From Streptomyces sp. NBC_01268 (GTDB lineage: Bacteria > Actinomycetota > Actinomycetes > Streptomycetales > Streptomycetaceae), in the NCBI RefSeq assembly GCF_036240795.1, contig NZ_CP108454.1, positions 2,976,001-3,040,000 of the forward strand: DNA of 64,000 nt, written 5' to 3'. The translations under genes and the position numbers were made by a program. How positions within the stretch are numbered: the stretch's first letter is position 1; the number at the start of each line of letters is the position of its first letter. This document shows positions 34,572 to 44,113 of the stretch, piece after piece. The notes beneath the pieces were generated by a model that was not told the DNA's origin, did not search any database, and saw only the letters and a list, made by a program, of their open reading frames with translations.

Positions 34572-36509
34572 ATGCAGCACATGTTCGACACCGTCCTCGT
34601 GGCCAACCGGGGCGAGATCGCCGTCCGTGTCATCCGCACCCTGCGGGAGATGGGCGTCCGCTCGGTGGCCGTGTACAGCGACGCGGACGCCGACGCCCGG
34701 CACGTACGGGAGGCGGACACGGCGGTACGGATCGGTCCGCCGCCGGCCGCCGAGTCGTACCTGTCCGTGCCGGCGCTGCTCGACGCCGCCCGGCGCACCG
34801 GCGCGCAGGCCGTCCACCCCGGCTACGGCTTCCTCGCGGAGAACGCCGGGTTCGCGCAGGCGTGCGCGGACGCGGGCCTGGTCTTCATCGGCCCGTCCGC
34901 CTCGGCGATCTCCCTGATGGGCGACAAGATCCGGGCGAAGGAGACCGTGAAGGCGGCGGGCGTCCCCGTCGTGCCGGGCGCGGCCGACCCCGACATCGTC
35001 GAGGCCGCCCGCGAGCTGGGCGCGCCCGTGCTGCTGAAGCCGAGCGCGGGCGGCGGCGGCAAGGGCATGCGCCTGGTGCGGGACCTGACGGTCCTGGAGG
35101 AGGAGATCGCGGCGGCGCGGCGCGAGGCGCGGTCCTCGTTCGGCGACGACACCCTGCTCGTGGAGCGGTGGATCGACCGGCCGCGGCACATCGAGATCCA
35201 GGTCCTCGCCGACGCGCACGGCAACGTCGTCCACCTCGGCGAGCGCGAGTGCTCGCTCCAGCGGCGGCACCAGAAGATCATCGAGGAGGCGCCCAGCGTC
35301 CTGCTGACCCCGGAGCTGCGGGCGTCGATGGGCGCGGCGGCGGTCGAGGCGGCGCGCTCCTGCGGGTACGTGGGCGCGGGCACGGTCGAGTTCATCGTGC
35401 CGGGCGGCGACCCGTCCGCGTACTGCTTCATGGAGATGAACACCCGCCTCCAGGTCGAGCACCCGGTGACCGAGCTGATCACCGGCCTGGACCTGGTGGA
35501 GTGGCAGCTGCGGGTCGCGGCGGGCGAGCCGCTGGGCTTCGCCCAGGAGGACGTGCGCCTGGACGGCTGGGCGATCGAGGCGCGCATCTGCGCCGAGGAC
35601 CCGGCGCGCGGCTTCCTGCCCTCGGGCGGCACGGTCCTCGCGCTGCACGAGCCGCAGGGCGGAGGGGCGCGCACGGACTCGGGGCTGAGCGAGGGCGCCG
35701 AGGTCTCGTCCCTCTACGACCCGATGCTGTCGAAGGTCATCGTGCACGCGCCGGACCGCGCGACGGCCCTGCGCCGACTGCGCGCGGCCCTCGCCCGGAC
35801 GGTGACCCTCGGCGTCCCGACCAACGCGGGCTTCCTGCGCCGTCTCCTCGCGCACCCGGACGTGGTGGCGGGCGACCTGGACACGGGCCTGGTGGAGCGG
35901 GACGCGGAGTCGCTGGTCCCGGAGGGCGTCCCCGAGGAGGTGTACGCGGCGGCGGCCGCGGTGCGCCTCGCGGGCTTGTCCCCGGCGCCCCGGGACGGCT
36001 GGACGGACCCCTTCTCGGTGCCGAGCGGCTGGCGCCTGGGCGGCACCCCCGCTCCGGCGGAGTTCCCGTTGCGCGTGGCGGGACTCGAACCCGTCGTGGT
36101 CGGCGCGCCCGCGGACGCCACGGTGGCGGAGCGTTCGGTCACCGTCGCGGTGGACGGGGTGACCCACCACTTCCACCGGGCCGGCGCCTGGTTGGGCCGC
36201 GACGGCGACTCCTGGCACGTCATGGACCACGACCCCGTGGCCGCGGCGCTCTCCGGCGCCCGGCACGGCGGGGCCGACACGCTGGCCGCGCCGATGCCCG
36301 GCACCGTGACGGTCGTGAAGGTGGCGGTCGGGGACGAGGTGGAGGCCGGGCAGAGCCTGCTGGTCGTCGAGGCGATGAAGATGGAGCACGTCATCTCCGC
36401 CCCGCACGCCGGCACCGTCACCGAGCTGGACGTCACCCCCGGCACGACCGTCGCCATGGACCAGGTCCTGGCCGTCGTCGCCCCGCGCGAGGAGAAGGAG
36501 GAGGCATGA
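34572..36509 (+). CDS. Methylcrotonyl-CoA carboxylase alpha subunit (biotin carboxylase plus BCCP), LiuD-type
   Basis: About 645 residues. The N-terminal biotin carboxylase domain has [31 protein letters not shown] (ATP-binding loop) and [16 protein letters not shown]. The C-terminal biotinyl domain has VVEAMKMEH, whose Lys (about 603) carries biotin. It pairs with the carboxyltransferase encoded directly upstream. The start is uncertain: in-frame ATGs lie at 34560, 34572 and 34581. AGGAG at 34555 is too close for the first, and the family start is near 34581. Its stop overlaps the lyase start (ATGA). The call as methylcrotonyl- rather than propionyl-CoA carboxylase rests mainly on the operon. 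Confidence 0.92.
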   Translation: MQHMFDTVLVANRGEIAVRVIRTLREMGVRSVAVYSDADADARHVREADTAVRIGPPPAAESYLSVPALLDAARRTGAQAVHPGYGFLAENAGFAQACADAGLVFIGPSASAISLMGDKIRAKETVKAAGVPVVPGAADPDIVEAARELGAPVLLKPSAGGGGKGMRLVRDLTVLEEEIAAARREARSSFGDDTLLVERWIDRPRHIEIQVLADAHGNVVHLGERECSLQRRHQKIIEEAPSVLLTPELRASMGAAAVEAARSCGYVGAGTVEFIVPGGDPSAYCFMEMNTRLQVEHPVTELITGLDLVEWQLRVAAGEPLGFAQEDVRLDGWAIEARICAEDPARGFLPSGGTVLALHEPQGGGARTDSGLSEGAEVSSLYDPMLSKVIVHAPDRATALRRLRAALARTVTLGVPTNAGFLRRLLAHPDVVAGDLDTGLVERDAESLVPEGVPEEVYAAAAAVRLAGLSPAPRDGWTDPFSVPSGWRLGGTPAPAEFPLRVAGLEPVVVGAPADATVAERSVTVAVDGVTHHFHRAGAWLGRDGDSWHVMDHDPVAAALSGARHGGADTLAAPMPGTVTVVKVAVGDEVEAGQSLLVVEAMKMEHVISAPHAGTVTELDVTPGTTVAMDQVLAVVAPREEKEEA

Positions 36510-37441
36510 GCGGTCTGCCGATGACCGTGGCCGATCCGGCGCTCCCGGCCCGGGTCAGGATCCACGAGGTGGGGCCCCGCGACGGGCTGCAGAACGAGAA
36601 GACGGTCGTCCCGACCGACGTGAAGGCCGAGTTCGTGCGGCGTCTGGCGGCGGCGGGTCTGTCGACCGTCGAGGCGACCAGTTTCGTGCACCCCAAGTGG
36701 GTTCCCCAACTGGCCGATGCAGAGGAGCTGTTCCCCCTCGTCGCCGACCTGCCGGCGCGGCTGCCGGTGCTGGTGCCGAACGAGCGCGGCCTGGACCGGG
36801 CACTCGCGCTGGGCGCCCGGCACGTCGCCGTGTTCGCCTCGGCCACCGAGTCCTTCGCCAAGGCCAACCTCAACCGGACCGTGGACGAGGCCCTCGCCAT
36901 GTTCGAGCCGGTGGTGACCCGGGCGATAGAGCAGGGCCTGACGATCCGCGGCTATCTGTCGATGTGCTTCGGCGACCCGTGGGAGGGCGCCGTGCCGATC
37001 GAGCAGGTCGTCCGGGTCACCAAGGCGCTCGCCGAGATGGGCTGCGACGAGCTGAGCCTCGGCGACACGATCGGCGTGGCCACCCCGGGGCACGTCCAGG
37101 CGCTGCTGACGGCGCTGAACGAGGCCGGGGTGCCCACCTCCCGCATCGCCGTGCACTTCCACGACACCTACGGGCAGGCCCTGTCCAACACGCTCGCCGC
37201 GCTCCGGCACGGCGTGACCACGGTCGACGCCTCCGCGGGCGGCCTCGGCGGCTGCCCGTACGCGAAGAGCGCGACCGGCAACCTGGCCACCGAGGACCTC
37301 GTGTGGATGCTCGACGGCCTCGGCATCGAGACCGGGGTCGACCTGGCCGCCCTCACCGCCACCAGCGGGTGGATGGCCGAACAACTGGGCCGGCCGAGCC
37401 CGTCCCGTACCGTCCGCGCGCTCTCCCACAAGGAGTCCTGA
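36506..37441 (+). CDS. Hydroxymethylglutaryl-CoA lyase
   Basis: A 311-residue TIM-barrel lyase that cleaves HMG-CoA to acetyl-CoA and acetoacetate, the last step of leucine degradation. Visible motifs are [12 protein letters not shown] (substrate and metal site), [30 protein letters not shown] (metal His pair) and the active-site Cys loop [20 protein letters not shown]. The ATG at 36506 overlaps the upstream stop by four bases and has AAGGAGGAG in front. The dehydrogenase gene starts two bases after its stop. Both spacings point to one translationally coupled operon. Confidence 0.96.
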   Translation: MSGLPMTVADPALPARVRIHEVGPRDGLQNEKTVVPTDVKAEFVRRLAAAGLSTVEATSFVHPKWVPQLADAEELFPLVADLPARLPVLVPNERGLDRALALGARHVAVFASATESFAKANLNRTVDEALAMFEPVVTRAIEQGLTIRGYLSMCFGDPWEGAVPIEQVVRVTKALAEMGCDELSLGDTIGVATPGHVQALLTALNEAGVPTSRIAVHFHDTYGQALSNTLAALRHGVTTVDASAGGLGGCPYAKSATGNLATEDLVWMLDGLGIETGVDLAALTATSGWMAEQLGRPSPSRTVRALSHKES

Positions 37442-37443
37442 GC

Positions 37444-38604
37444 ATGTCCCTCGACCACCGGCTCTCCGAAGAGCACGAGCAACTCCGCCGCACTGTCGAG
37501 GAGTTCGCCCACGACGTCGTCGCCCCGAAGATCGGCGACCTCTACGAGCGTCACGAGTTCCCCTACGAGATCGTCCGCGAGATGGGCCGCATGGGCCTGT
37601 TCGGCCTGCCCTTCCCCGAGGAGTACGGCGGGATGGGCGGCGACTACCTGGCGCTCGGCATCGCCCTGGAGGAGCTCGCCCGGGTGGACTCCTCGGTGGC
37701 GATCACCCTGGAGGCGGGCGTCTCGCTGGGCGCCATGCCGGTCTTCCGTTTCGGCACGGAGGAGCAGAAGCGGGAGTGGCTGCCGAAGCTGTGCTCCGGC
37801 GAGATGCTCGGCGCGTTCGGCCTGACCGAGCCGGGCGCCGGCTCGGACGCGGGCGGCACGCGCACGACGGCCGTCCGGGACGGCGACGACTGGGTCATCA
37901 ACGGCTCGAAGTGCTTCATCACCAACTCCGGTACGGACATCACGGGTCTGGTCACGGTCACCGCGGTGACCGGCCGGAAGCCGGACGGCCGCCCGCTGAT
38001 CTCCTCGATCATCGTGCCCGCGGGCACGCCCGGCTTCACGGTCGCGGCGCCGTACTCGAAGGTCGGCTGGAACGCCTCGGACACCCGTGAGCTGTCCTTC
38101 CAGGACGTGCGCGTCCCGGCGGCGAACCTGCTGGGCGAGGAGGGCCGCGGCTACGCGCAGTTCCTGCGCATCCTGGACGAGGGCCGGGTCGCGATCTCGG
38201 CGCTGGCGACGGGTCTGGCGCAGGGCTGTGTGGACGAGTCGGTGAAGTACGCGAAGGAACGTCACGCCTTCGGCCGCCCGATCGGTGACAACCAGGCCAT
38301 CCAGTTCAAGATCGCCGACATGGAGATGCGGGCGCACATGGCCCGGGTCGGCTGGCGCGACGCGGCGTCCCGGCTGGTCCTGGGCGAGCCGTTCAAGAAG
38401 GAGGCGGCGCTGGCGAAGCTGTACTCCTCGACGGTCGCGGTGGACAACGCGCGCGAGGCGACCCAGATCCACGGCGGCTACGGCTTCATGAACGAGTACC
38501 CGGTGGCGCGGATGTGGCGCGACTCGAAGATCCTGGAGATCGGCGAGGGCACCAGCGAGGTCCAGCGCATGCTGATCGCACGGGAGTTGGGCCTGTCCTC
38601 CTGA
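37444..38604 (+). CDS. acdH: Isovaleryl-CoA/branched-chain acyl-CoA dehydrogenase
   Basis: A 386-residue flavoprotein dehydrogenase that oxidises isovaleryl-CoA (and probably other branched acyl-CoAs) to the enoyl-CoA. Blocks include GAFGLTEPGAGSDAGGTRTT, NGSKCFITNSGTDITGL, KVGWNASDTRELSFQDVRVP, and IHGGYGFMNEYPVARMWRD followed by EIGEGTSEVQRM. The gene is last in the operon after HMG-CoA lyase and ends at a strong terminator at 38623. This matches the acdH position in S. coelicolor, which is important for supplying branched-chain and short-chain precursors to polyketides. The second dehydrogenase at 28277 is a different paralogue. Confidence 0.93.
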   Translation: MSLDHRLSEEHEQLRRTVEEFAHDVVAPKIGDLYERHEFPYEIVREMGRMGLFGLPFPEEYGGMGGDYLALGIALEELARVDSSVAITLEAGVSLGAMPVFRFGTEEQKREWLPKLCSGEMLGAFGLTEPGAGSDAGGTRTTAVRDGDDWVINGSKCFITNSGTDITGLVTVTAVTGRKPDGRPLISSIIVPAGTPGFTVAAPYSKVGWNASDTRELSFQDVRVPAANLLGEEGRGYAQFLRILDEGRVAISALATGLAQGCVDESVKYAKERHAFGRPIGDNQAIQFKIADMEMRAHMARVGWRDAASRLVLGEPFKKEAALAKLYSSTVAVDNAREATQIHGGYGFMNEYPVARMWRDSKILEIGEGTSEVQRMLIARELGLSS

Positions 38605-38622
38605 CCCGGAGGAGTTCCCCGC

Positions 38623-38653
38623 AAGCCCGTCGCCCCTTGGGGGCGGCGGGCTT
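38623..38653 (+). terminator. Rho-independent-type terminator after acdH
   Basis: A 14-bp stem (one GU pair) with a three-base loop, arms 38623-38636 and 38640-38653, followed by CTTCG. It separates the leucine operon from the iron-regulated desE promoter. Confidence 0.85.
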
Positions 38654-38698
38654 CTTCGTGCCCGGGCACTGCCCCGACCCCACCCCTGTTGATCCTGA

Positions 38699-38717
38699 TG
38701 AGGTTAGGCTAACCTAC
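38699..38717. promoter_or_regulatory. Iron box (DmdR1/IdeR site) upstream of desE
   Basis: TGAGGTTAGGCTAACCTAC matches the actinobacterial iron box TTAGGTTAGGCTAACCTAA, with a perfect 15-base core AGGTTAGGCTAACCT (38701-38715). Binding of iron-loaded DmdR1 is expected to repress desEF. Confidence 0.95.
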
Positions 38718-38766
38718 CTTCGACTAGCCCAGGCCGACCCCGGCTCGTACCGAAAGCGACTTCGCC

Positions 38767-39819
38767 ATGCCCAGCACCGCCCGAGCCACCCTCCTCACCC
38801 GCCGCGGCCTCCTCGCCGCCGGCGGCGCCCTCGGGCTCGTCGCCACGCTCACCGCCTGTGGCGGTGGCGACGGCAAGGCCGGCGACGCGCCCGCCAAGGC
38901 CGCCGAGAAGGCCGGCCCCTGGAAGTTCACCGACGACCGCGGCACCGCCGTCGAGGCGAAGACCACCCCGAAGAACATCGTGGCCTTCACCGGAACCGCC
39001 GCCGCCCTCAAGGACTTCGGCGTCGAGGTCAAGGGCGTCTTCGGCCCGACCACGGTCAAGGACCCGAAGACCGGCGCCGTGACGGCCGACGTCCAGGCCG
39101 GCGACCTGGACATCAACAAGGTCAAGGTCATCGGCAACGTCTGGGGCGAGTTCAAGATCGAGGAGTACCTCAAGCTGCAGCCCGAGCTCCTCATCACGGA
39201 CATGTGGGAGAAGAACGACCTCTGGTACGTGCCGGCGGAGCAGAAGGACAAGATCGCCAAGATCGCGCCGAGCGTCGCCCTGTGGGCCGCCGACAAGTCC
39301 ATGCCGGCCGTGCTGCAGCGCCACGCCGACCTCGCCGCCTCGCTCGGCGCCGACGTGAACACCGCGCAGATCAAGGCCGACAAGGCCCGCTTCGAGGCCG
39401 CCGCCGAGCGCGTCCGCAAGGCCGCCCAGGGCAAGAAGGACATCAAGGTCCTCATCGGCTCCGGCTCCCCGGACCTCTTCTACGTCTCCACCCCGGTCCG
39501 CCCGACCGACACGCTCTTCTTCAAGGAGCTCGGCGTCAACATCGTGACGCCCACCAAGCTGGACCAGGGCGGCTGGTTCGAGGGCCTGAGCTGGGAGAAC
39601 GTCGACAAGTACAAGGCCGACGTCATCATGCTCGACAACCGCACCTCGGCCCTGCAGCCCGAGGCCCTGAAGGCCAAGCCCACCTGGGCCGCGCTGCCCG
39701 CCGTCAAGGCCGGCCAGGTCATCCCCCGCGTGACCGAGCCGATCTACTCGTACGCCAAGTGCGCCCCGCTCCTGGAGGACCTGGCCAAGGCCCTCGAGAA
39801 CGCCAAGAAGGTGTCCTGA
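38767..39819 (+). CDS. desE: Desferrioxamine-binding lipoprotein DesE
   Basis: A 350-residue ABC-type ferric siderophore-binding lipoprotein. The N-terminus has a twin-arginine-like RRGLLAAGG and a lipobox LTAC with the lipidated Cys31. The rest is a two-lobed FecB/BtuF-type binding fold (NIVAFTGTAAALKDFGVEV, ELLITDMWEKNDLWYV). It captures ferrioxamine at the outer face of the membrane for import by a permease encoded elsewhere. The ATG at 38767 lies 50 bases after an iron box. desF follows three bases after its stop. Position and product match SCO2780 (desE) of S. coelicolor. Confidence 0.95.
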   Translation: MPSTARATLLTRRGLLAAGGALGLVATLTACGGGDGKAGDAPAKAAEKAGPWKFTDDRGTAVEAKTTPKNIVAFTGTAAALKDFGVEVKGVFGPTTVKDPKTGAVTADVQAGDLDINKVKVIGNVWGEFKIEEYLKLQPELLITDMWEKNDLWYVPAEQKDKIAKIAPSVALWAADKSMPAVLQRHADLAASLGADVNTAQIKADKARFEAAAERVRKAAQGKKDIKVLIGSGSPDLFYVSTPVRPTDTLFFKELGVNIVTPTKLDQGGWFEGLSWENVDKYKADVIMLDNRTSALQPEALKAKPTWAALPAVKAGQVIPRVTEPIYSYAKCAPLLEDLAKALENAKKVS

Positions 39820-39822
39820 CCC

Positions 39823-40722
39823 ATGACGAACGCCGAGACCGCCCCGTTCCAGTTCTTCAGCCTCCAGGTCGACCGGACGCGGCGGCTCGGTCCGACCCTG
39901 GTCCGCGTCACCTTCACCGGTGAGGACCTGAAGGGCTTCGCCGCCGGGGGCCGCGACCAGTCGCTCTCCCTCTTCCTGCCGCACCCGGGACAGGCCGCCC
40001 CCGCCCTGCCGCCGCTGGACGAGCCGGACATGTACGCGATCCTGGGCGCCTGGCGGGCCATGCCGGACGACGAGCGGGCCGTCATGCGCTCGTACACCGT
40101 CCGCGAGCAGCGGCACTCCCCCGTGCCCGAGGTGGACATCGACTTCGCGGTGCACGAGGACGGCGGCCCCGCCTGCCGCTGGGCCCAGCACGCCCGGCCC
40201 GGCGACCGGGTGGTCGTGCTCGGCCCGGCGGTCGCGGAGAACACCGGAGTGCGCTTCCGGCTCCCCGAGGACGCCGACTCCGTGCTGATCTGGGGCGACG
40301 AGACGGCACTGCCCGCCGCCTCCGCGATCCTGGAGTGGCTGCCGGCCGAGACCCGCGCCCACGTCTACCTCGAAGTCCCCTACTCCGGCGACCGGATGGA
40401 GCTGGCCACCCAGGCCGACGCGACCATCACCTGGCTGGTACGGGAGGAGGGCGCACCGTCCGCCGTCGAGGCGATCGCGGGCGCCGATCTCCCGGGCGAG
40501 GCGCCGTACGTCTGGGTCGCGGGCGAGTCCGGCGCGGTGAAGGCGCTGCGCCGCCACTTCGTGCGCGAGCGCGGTCTCGACAGGCGCCGGGTCACCTTCG
40601 TCGGCTACTGGCGCAAGGGCCTCTCGGAGGACGCCCTGCGCGAGGTGCCGGACGAGACGGCGCAGGACGAGACCCAGGACGCGGCTCAGGACGCCTCCCA
40701 GGACGCGCGGGCGGTGGCGTAG
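39823..40722 (+). CDS. desF: Siderophore-interacting FAD protein (ferric-siderophore reductase) DesF
   Basis: A 299-residue protein of the ViuB/SIP family, which uses FAD and NAD(P)H or ferredoxin to reduce ferric siderophores and release iron inside the cell. The FAD motif is RSYTVRE, followed by DIDFAVHEDGGPACRWAQHA, the GD block WGDETALPAASAILEWLP and VWVAGESGAVKALRRHF. A low-complexity tail rich in Asp/Gln/Ala (about 280-299) follows. It shares the desE transcript and ends at a strong hairpin at 40752. It matches SCO2781 by position. Confidence 0.92.
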   Translation: MTNAETAPFQFFSLQVDRTRRLGPTLVRVTFTGEDLKGFAAGGRDQSLSLFLPHPGQAAPALPPLDEPDMYAILGAWRAMPDDERAVMRSYTVREQRHSPVPEVDIDFAVHEDGGPACRWAQHARPGDRVVVLGPAVAENTGVRFRLPEDADSVLIWGDETALPAASAILEWLPAETRAHVYLEVPYSGDRMELATQADATITWLVREEGAPSAVEAIAGADLPGEAPYVWVAGESGAVKALRRHFVRERGLDRRRVTFVGYWRKGLSEDALREVPDETAQDETQDAAQDASQDARAVA

Positions 40723-40751
40723 CGCGGACCCGCAGACCCCCCACAGGGCCG

Positions 40752-40785
40752 ACGGCCCCTCAACCCTTCCGGGTCGGGGGGCCGT
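40752..40785 (+). terminator. Terminator after desF
   Basis: Arms 40752-40766 and 40771-40785 pair with one mismatch and one GU around a four-base loop, followed by TGTTGTGTT. It isolates desEF from the desABCD promoter 16 bases downstream. Confidence 0.88.
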
Positions 40786-40800
40786 TGTTGTGTTCGCAGA

Positions 40801-40819
40801 TTAGGTTAGGCTAACCTTA
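40801..40819. promoter_or_regulatory. Iron box upstream of desABCD
   Basis: TTAGGTTAGGCTAACCTTA is a near-perfect 19-bp iron box with the same AGGTTAGGCTAACCT core as the desE site. It should mediate iron repression of the desferrioxamine biosynthetic operon by DmdR1. Confidence 0.96.
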
Positions 40820-40864
40820 CTAAGCCTTGACCGACCGCGTCCCCCACACCCGGAAGGGCCCCAC

Positions 40865-42325
40865 ATGCGTTCCCACCTGCTCAACGACACGACGGCGGAG
40901 TCGTACCGACGCTCCGTCACCGAAGGAGTGGAGCGGGTGGCGAGGAAACTCGCCACGACGCGCGGCCCGTTCACCGGGGTCACGCCCGCCGAGCTCGCCC
41001 CCGTCGTCGACGCCGTGGACCTCGACCGGCCGCTCGGTGACGCCTCCGCCGCCCTCGACGAGCTGGAGGACGTCTACCTGCGCGACGCGGTCTACTTCCA
41101 CCACCCGCGCTACCTGGGGCACCTCAACTGCCCGGTGGTCATCCCCGCCGTCCTCGGCGAGGCCGTCCTCTCGGCCGTCAACTCCTCCCTCGACACCTGG
41201 GACCAGAGCGCCGGCGGCACCCTGATCGAGCGCCGGCTGATCGACTGGACGACCGGCCGGATCGGCCTCGGCCCCTCCGCCGACGGCGTGTTCACCAGCG
41301 GCGGCACCCAGTCCAACCTCCAGGCGCTGCTGCTCGCCCGCGAGGAGGCGAAGGCGCCGGGCGGCTCGTCCGGCCCCGCCGACCTGGCGAAACTGCGCAT
41401 CTTCTCCTCCGAGTGCAGCCACTTCAGCGTCCAGAAGTCGGCCACCCTCCTCGGCCTCGGCGCCGACGCCGTCATCTCCATCCCGGTCGACCGCACCAAG
41501 CGCATGCAGTCGGTCGTCCTCGCCGCCGAGCTGGAGGCCTGCCGCGCCGAGGGCCTGATCCCGATGGCGATCGTCGCCACCGCCGGCACCACCGACTTCG
41601 GCTCCATCGACCCGCTGCCCGAGGTCGCCGCCCTGGCCGACGAGTACGGCGCCTGGATGCACGTCGACGCCGCCTACGGCTGCGGACTGCTCGCCTCGCG
41701 CACCCGCCGGGACCTCCTGGACGGCATCGAGCTGGCCGACTCGGTCACCGTCGACTTCCACAAGTCCTTCTTCCAGCCGGTCAGTTCCTCGGCCCTGCTG
41801 GTCCGCGACGGCGCCACCCTGCGGCACGCGACCTACCACGCCGACTACCTCAACCCCCGGCGCGCGGTCACGGAGCTGATCCCCAACCAGGTCGACAAGT
41901 CCCTCCAGACCACCCGCCGCTTCGACGCCCTCAAGCTGTGGATGACCCTGCGCGTCATGGGCGCCGACGGCGTCGGCGAGCTCTTCGACGAGGTCTGCGA
42001 CCTGGCCCGGGCCGGCTTCGCACTGCTCGCCGCCGACCCGCGCTACGACGTGGTCGTGCAGCCGCAGCTGTCCACCCTCGTCTACCGCTACATCCCCGAG
42101 GCCGTCACCTCGCCCGCCGAGATCGACCGCGCCAACCTCTACGCCCGCAAGGCGCTGTTCGCCTCCGGCGAGGCCGTGGTCGCGGGCACCAAGGTCGACG
42201 GCCGCCAGTACCTGAAGTTCACCCTGCTCAACCCCGAGACGACCGTGGCCGACATCGCCGCCGTCCTCGATCTGATAGCCGGCCACGCCGAGCAGTACCT
42301 GGGAGAGAACCTTGTCCACGCCTGA
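40865..42325 (+). CDS. desA: Lysine decarboxylase DesA (desferrioxamine biosynthesis)
   Basis: A 486-residue PLP-dependent group II decarboxylase that converts lysine to cadaverine, the first step of desferrioxamine synthesis. The PLP-binding lysine is in [11 protein letters not shown], and the cofactor Asp lies in [27 protein letters not shown] and [17 protein letters not shown] are typical of the family. The ATG at 40865 has GGAAGGG about six bases upstream. Its 3' end overlaps desB by 14 bases. It is first in the iron-boxed desABCD operon. Confidence 0.97.
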   Translation: MRSHLLNDTTAESYRRSVTEGVERVARKLATTRGPFTGVTPAELAPVVDAVDLDRPLGDASAALDELEDVYLRDAVYFHHPRYLGHLNCPVVIPAVLGEAVLSAVNSSLDTWDQSAGGTLIERRLIDWTTGRIGLGPSADGVFTSGGTQSNLQALLLAREEAKAPGGSSGPADLAKLRIFSSECSHFSVQKSATLLGLGADAVISIPVDRTKRMQSVVLAAELEACRAEGLIPMAIVATAGTTDFGSIDPLPEVAALADEYGAWMHVDAAYGCGLLASRTRRDLLDGIELADSVTVDFHKSFFQPVSSSALLVRDGATLRHATYHADYLNPRRAVTELIPNQVDKSLQTTRRFDALKLWMTLRVMGADGVGELFDEVCDLARAGFALLAADPRYDVVVQPQLSTLVYRYIPEAVTSPAEIDRANLYARKALFASGEAVVAGTKVDGRQYLKFTLLNPETTVADIAAVLDLIAGHAEQYLGENLVHA

Positions 42326-43586
42326 GACCCACGACTTCATCGGCATCGGGCTCGGTCCGTTCAACCTGGGACTCGCCTGCCTGACCGAGCCGATCGCCGA
42401 ACTGAACGGCGTCTTCCTGGAGTCCAAGCCCGACTTCGCATGGCACTCGGGCATGTTCCTGGAGGGCGCGCACCTCCAGACGCCGTTCATGTCGGACCTG
42501 GTCACGATGGCCGACCCGACCTCCCCGTACTCCTTCCTGAACTACCTGAAGGAGAAGGGCCGGCTCTACTCCTTCTACATCCGCGAGAACTTCTATCCGC
42601 TGCGGACGGAATACAACGACTACTGCCGCTGGGCCGCCGCGAAGCTGTCCTCCGTGCGCTTCTCGACCACCGTCTCCGCCGTCTCGTACGACGAGGCCGC
42701 CGAGGAGTACGTGGTCGCCACCGAGGCCGGAGAAACGTTCCGCTCGCGCCGGATCGTGCTCGGCACCGGCACCCCGGCATACGTCCCCGAGTCCTGCGCG
42801 GACCTGGGCGGCGACGTCATCCACAACTCGCGCTACCTCCCGAACAAGGAAGCGCTGCAGAAGAAGAAGTCGATCACCCTGGTCGGCAGCGGCCAGAGCG
42901 CCGCCGAGATCTACTACGACCTCCTCTCGGAGATCGACGTCCACGGCTACCGCCTGAACTGGGTGACCCGCTCCCCGCGCTTCTTCCCGCTGGAGTACAC
43001 CAAGCTCACCCTGGAGATGACCTCCCCCGAGTACGTGGACTACTTCCACGCGCTCCCGGAGGCGACCCGCTCCCGCCTGGAGACCGCGCAGAAGGGCCTG
43101 TTCAAGGGCATCGACGGCGAGCTGGTCGACGCGATCTTCGACCTGCTCTACCAGAAGAACCTGGCCGGGCCGGTCCCCACCCGCCTGCTCACCAACTCCG
43201 CGCTGCGCACCGCCGCGTACGACGAGACCGCCGGGAGCTACACGCTCGGCTTCCGCCAGGAGGAGCAGGAGAAGGACTTCACCGTCGAGACCGAGGGCCT
43301 GATCCTCGCGACCGGCTACAAGTACGCCGTCCCCGCCTTCCTGGAGCCGGTCCGCGACCGTCTCCGCTGGGACTCCCAGGGCCGCTTCGACGTGGCCCGC
43401 AACTACTCGATCGACACGACGGGCCACGGCGTCTTCCTGCAGAACGCCGCCGTGCACGCCCACTCCGTCACCTCGCCCGACCTGGGCATGGGCGCGTACC
43501 GCAACGCGTTCATCATCGGCGAGATGCTGGGTGCCGAGTACTACCCCGTCGAGAAGACCATCGCTTTCCAGGAGTTCGCGGTATGA
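42312..43586 (+). CDS. desB: Cadaverine N-monooxygenase DesB
   Basis: A 424-residue flavin-dependent N-hydroxylating monooxygenase of the lysine/ornithine type, which makes N-hydroxycadaverine. It has the FAD motif [16 protein letters not shown] (a GxGxxN variant), [22 protein letters not shown], and the NADPH motif [15 protein letters not shown]. The start is a TTG at 42312 preceded by GGGAGAG, reading MSTPETHDF. It begins inside the desA coding end and its stop overlaps the desC start (ATGA), so translation is coupled throughout the operon. Confidence 0.96.
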   Translation: MSTPETHDFIGIGLGPFNLGLACLTEPIAELNGVFLESKPDFAWHSGMFLEGAHLQTPFMSDLVTMADPTSPYSFLNYLKEKGRLYSFYIRENFYPLRTEYNDYCRWAAAKLSSVRFSTTVSAVSYDEAAEEYVVATEAGETFRSRRIVLGTGTPAYVPESCADLGGDVIHNSRYLPNKEALQKKKSITLVGSGQSAAEIYYDLLSEIDVHGYRLNWVTRSPRFFPLEYTKLTLEMTSPEYVDYFHALPEATRSRLETAQKGLFKGIDGELVDAIFDLLYQKNLAGPVPTRLLTNSALRTAAYDETAGSYTLGFRQEEQEKDFTVETEGLILATGYKYAVPAFLEPVRDRLRWDSQGRFDVARNYSIDTTGHGVFLQNAAVHAHSVTSPDLGMGAYRNAFIIGEMLGAEYYPVEKTIAFQEFAV

Positions 43587-44113
43587 CCGTTGAGATACGC
43601 CCCCTCGACCCCCTCAAGGACGCGGAGCTGATCCACCCCTGGGTCACCGATCCCAAGGCCGCGTTCTGGATGATGCAGGACGCGAAGCTCCAGGACGTCG
43701 AGCGCGAGTACATGGCGATCGCCGCCCACGCGCACCACGACGCCTTCATCGGCCTCGTGGACGGCGAGCCCGCCTTCCTCATGGAGCGCTACGACCCGGC
43801 GAAGGCCGAGCTGGTCGGGCTCTACGAGCCGCAGCCCGGCGACGTCGGCATGCACTTCCTCGTCGCCCCCACCGACACCCCCGTGCACGGCTTCACCCGC
43901 CTGGTGATCACCGCCGTCATGCACGAGCTGTTCGCCGACCCGGCGACCGCCCGCGTGGTCGTCGAGCCGGACGTGCGCAACACGGCCGTGCACGCGCTCA
44001 ACGCCGCCGTCGGATTCGTTCCGGAGCGGGAGATACAGAAGCCCGAGAAGACGGCCCTGCTGAGCTTCTGCACCCGCGCCCAGTTCGAGGCCGCCACGGG
44101 AGCCGCCGTATGA
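43583..44113 (+). CDS. desC: N-hydroxycadaverine acyltransferase DesC
   Basis: A 176-residue GNAT-fold acyltransferase of the siderophore (IucB/RhbD-like) branch. It transfers succinyl or acetyl groups from CoA to N-hydroxycadaverine to form the hydroxamate units. Supporting blocks are [29 protein letters not shown] and a late [20 protein letters not shown] that matches the CoA-binding end of these enzymes. It overlaps desB by four bases and desD by four bases, so it is an internal operon member with no separate promoter visible. Confidence 0.95.
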   Translation: MTVEIRPLDPLKDAELIHPWVTDPKAAFWMMQDAKLQDVEREYMAIAAHAHHDAFIGLVDGEPAFLMERYDPAKAELVGLYEPQPGDVGMHFLVAPTDTPVHGFTRLVITAVMHELFADPATARVVVEPDVRNTAVHALNAAVGFVPEREIQKPEKTALLSFCTRAQFEAATGAAV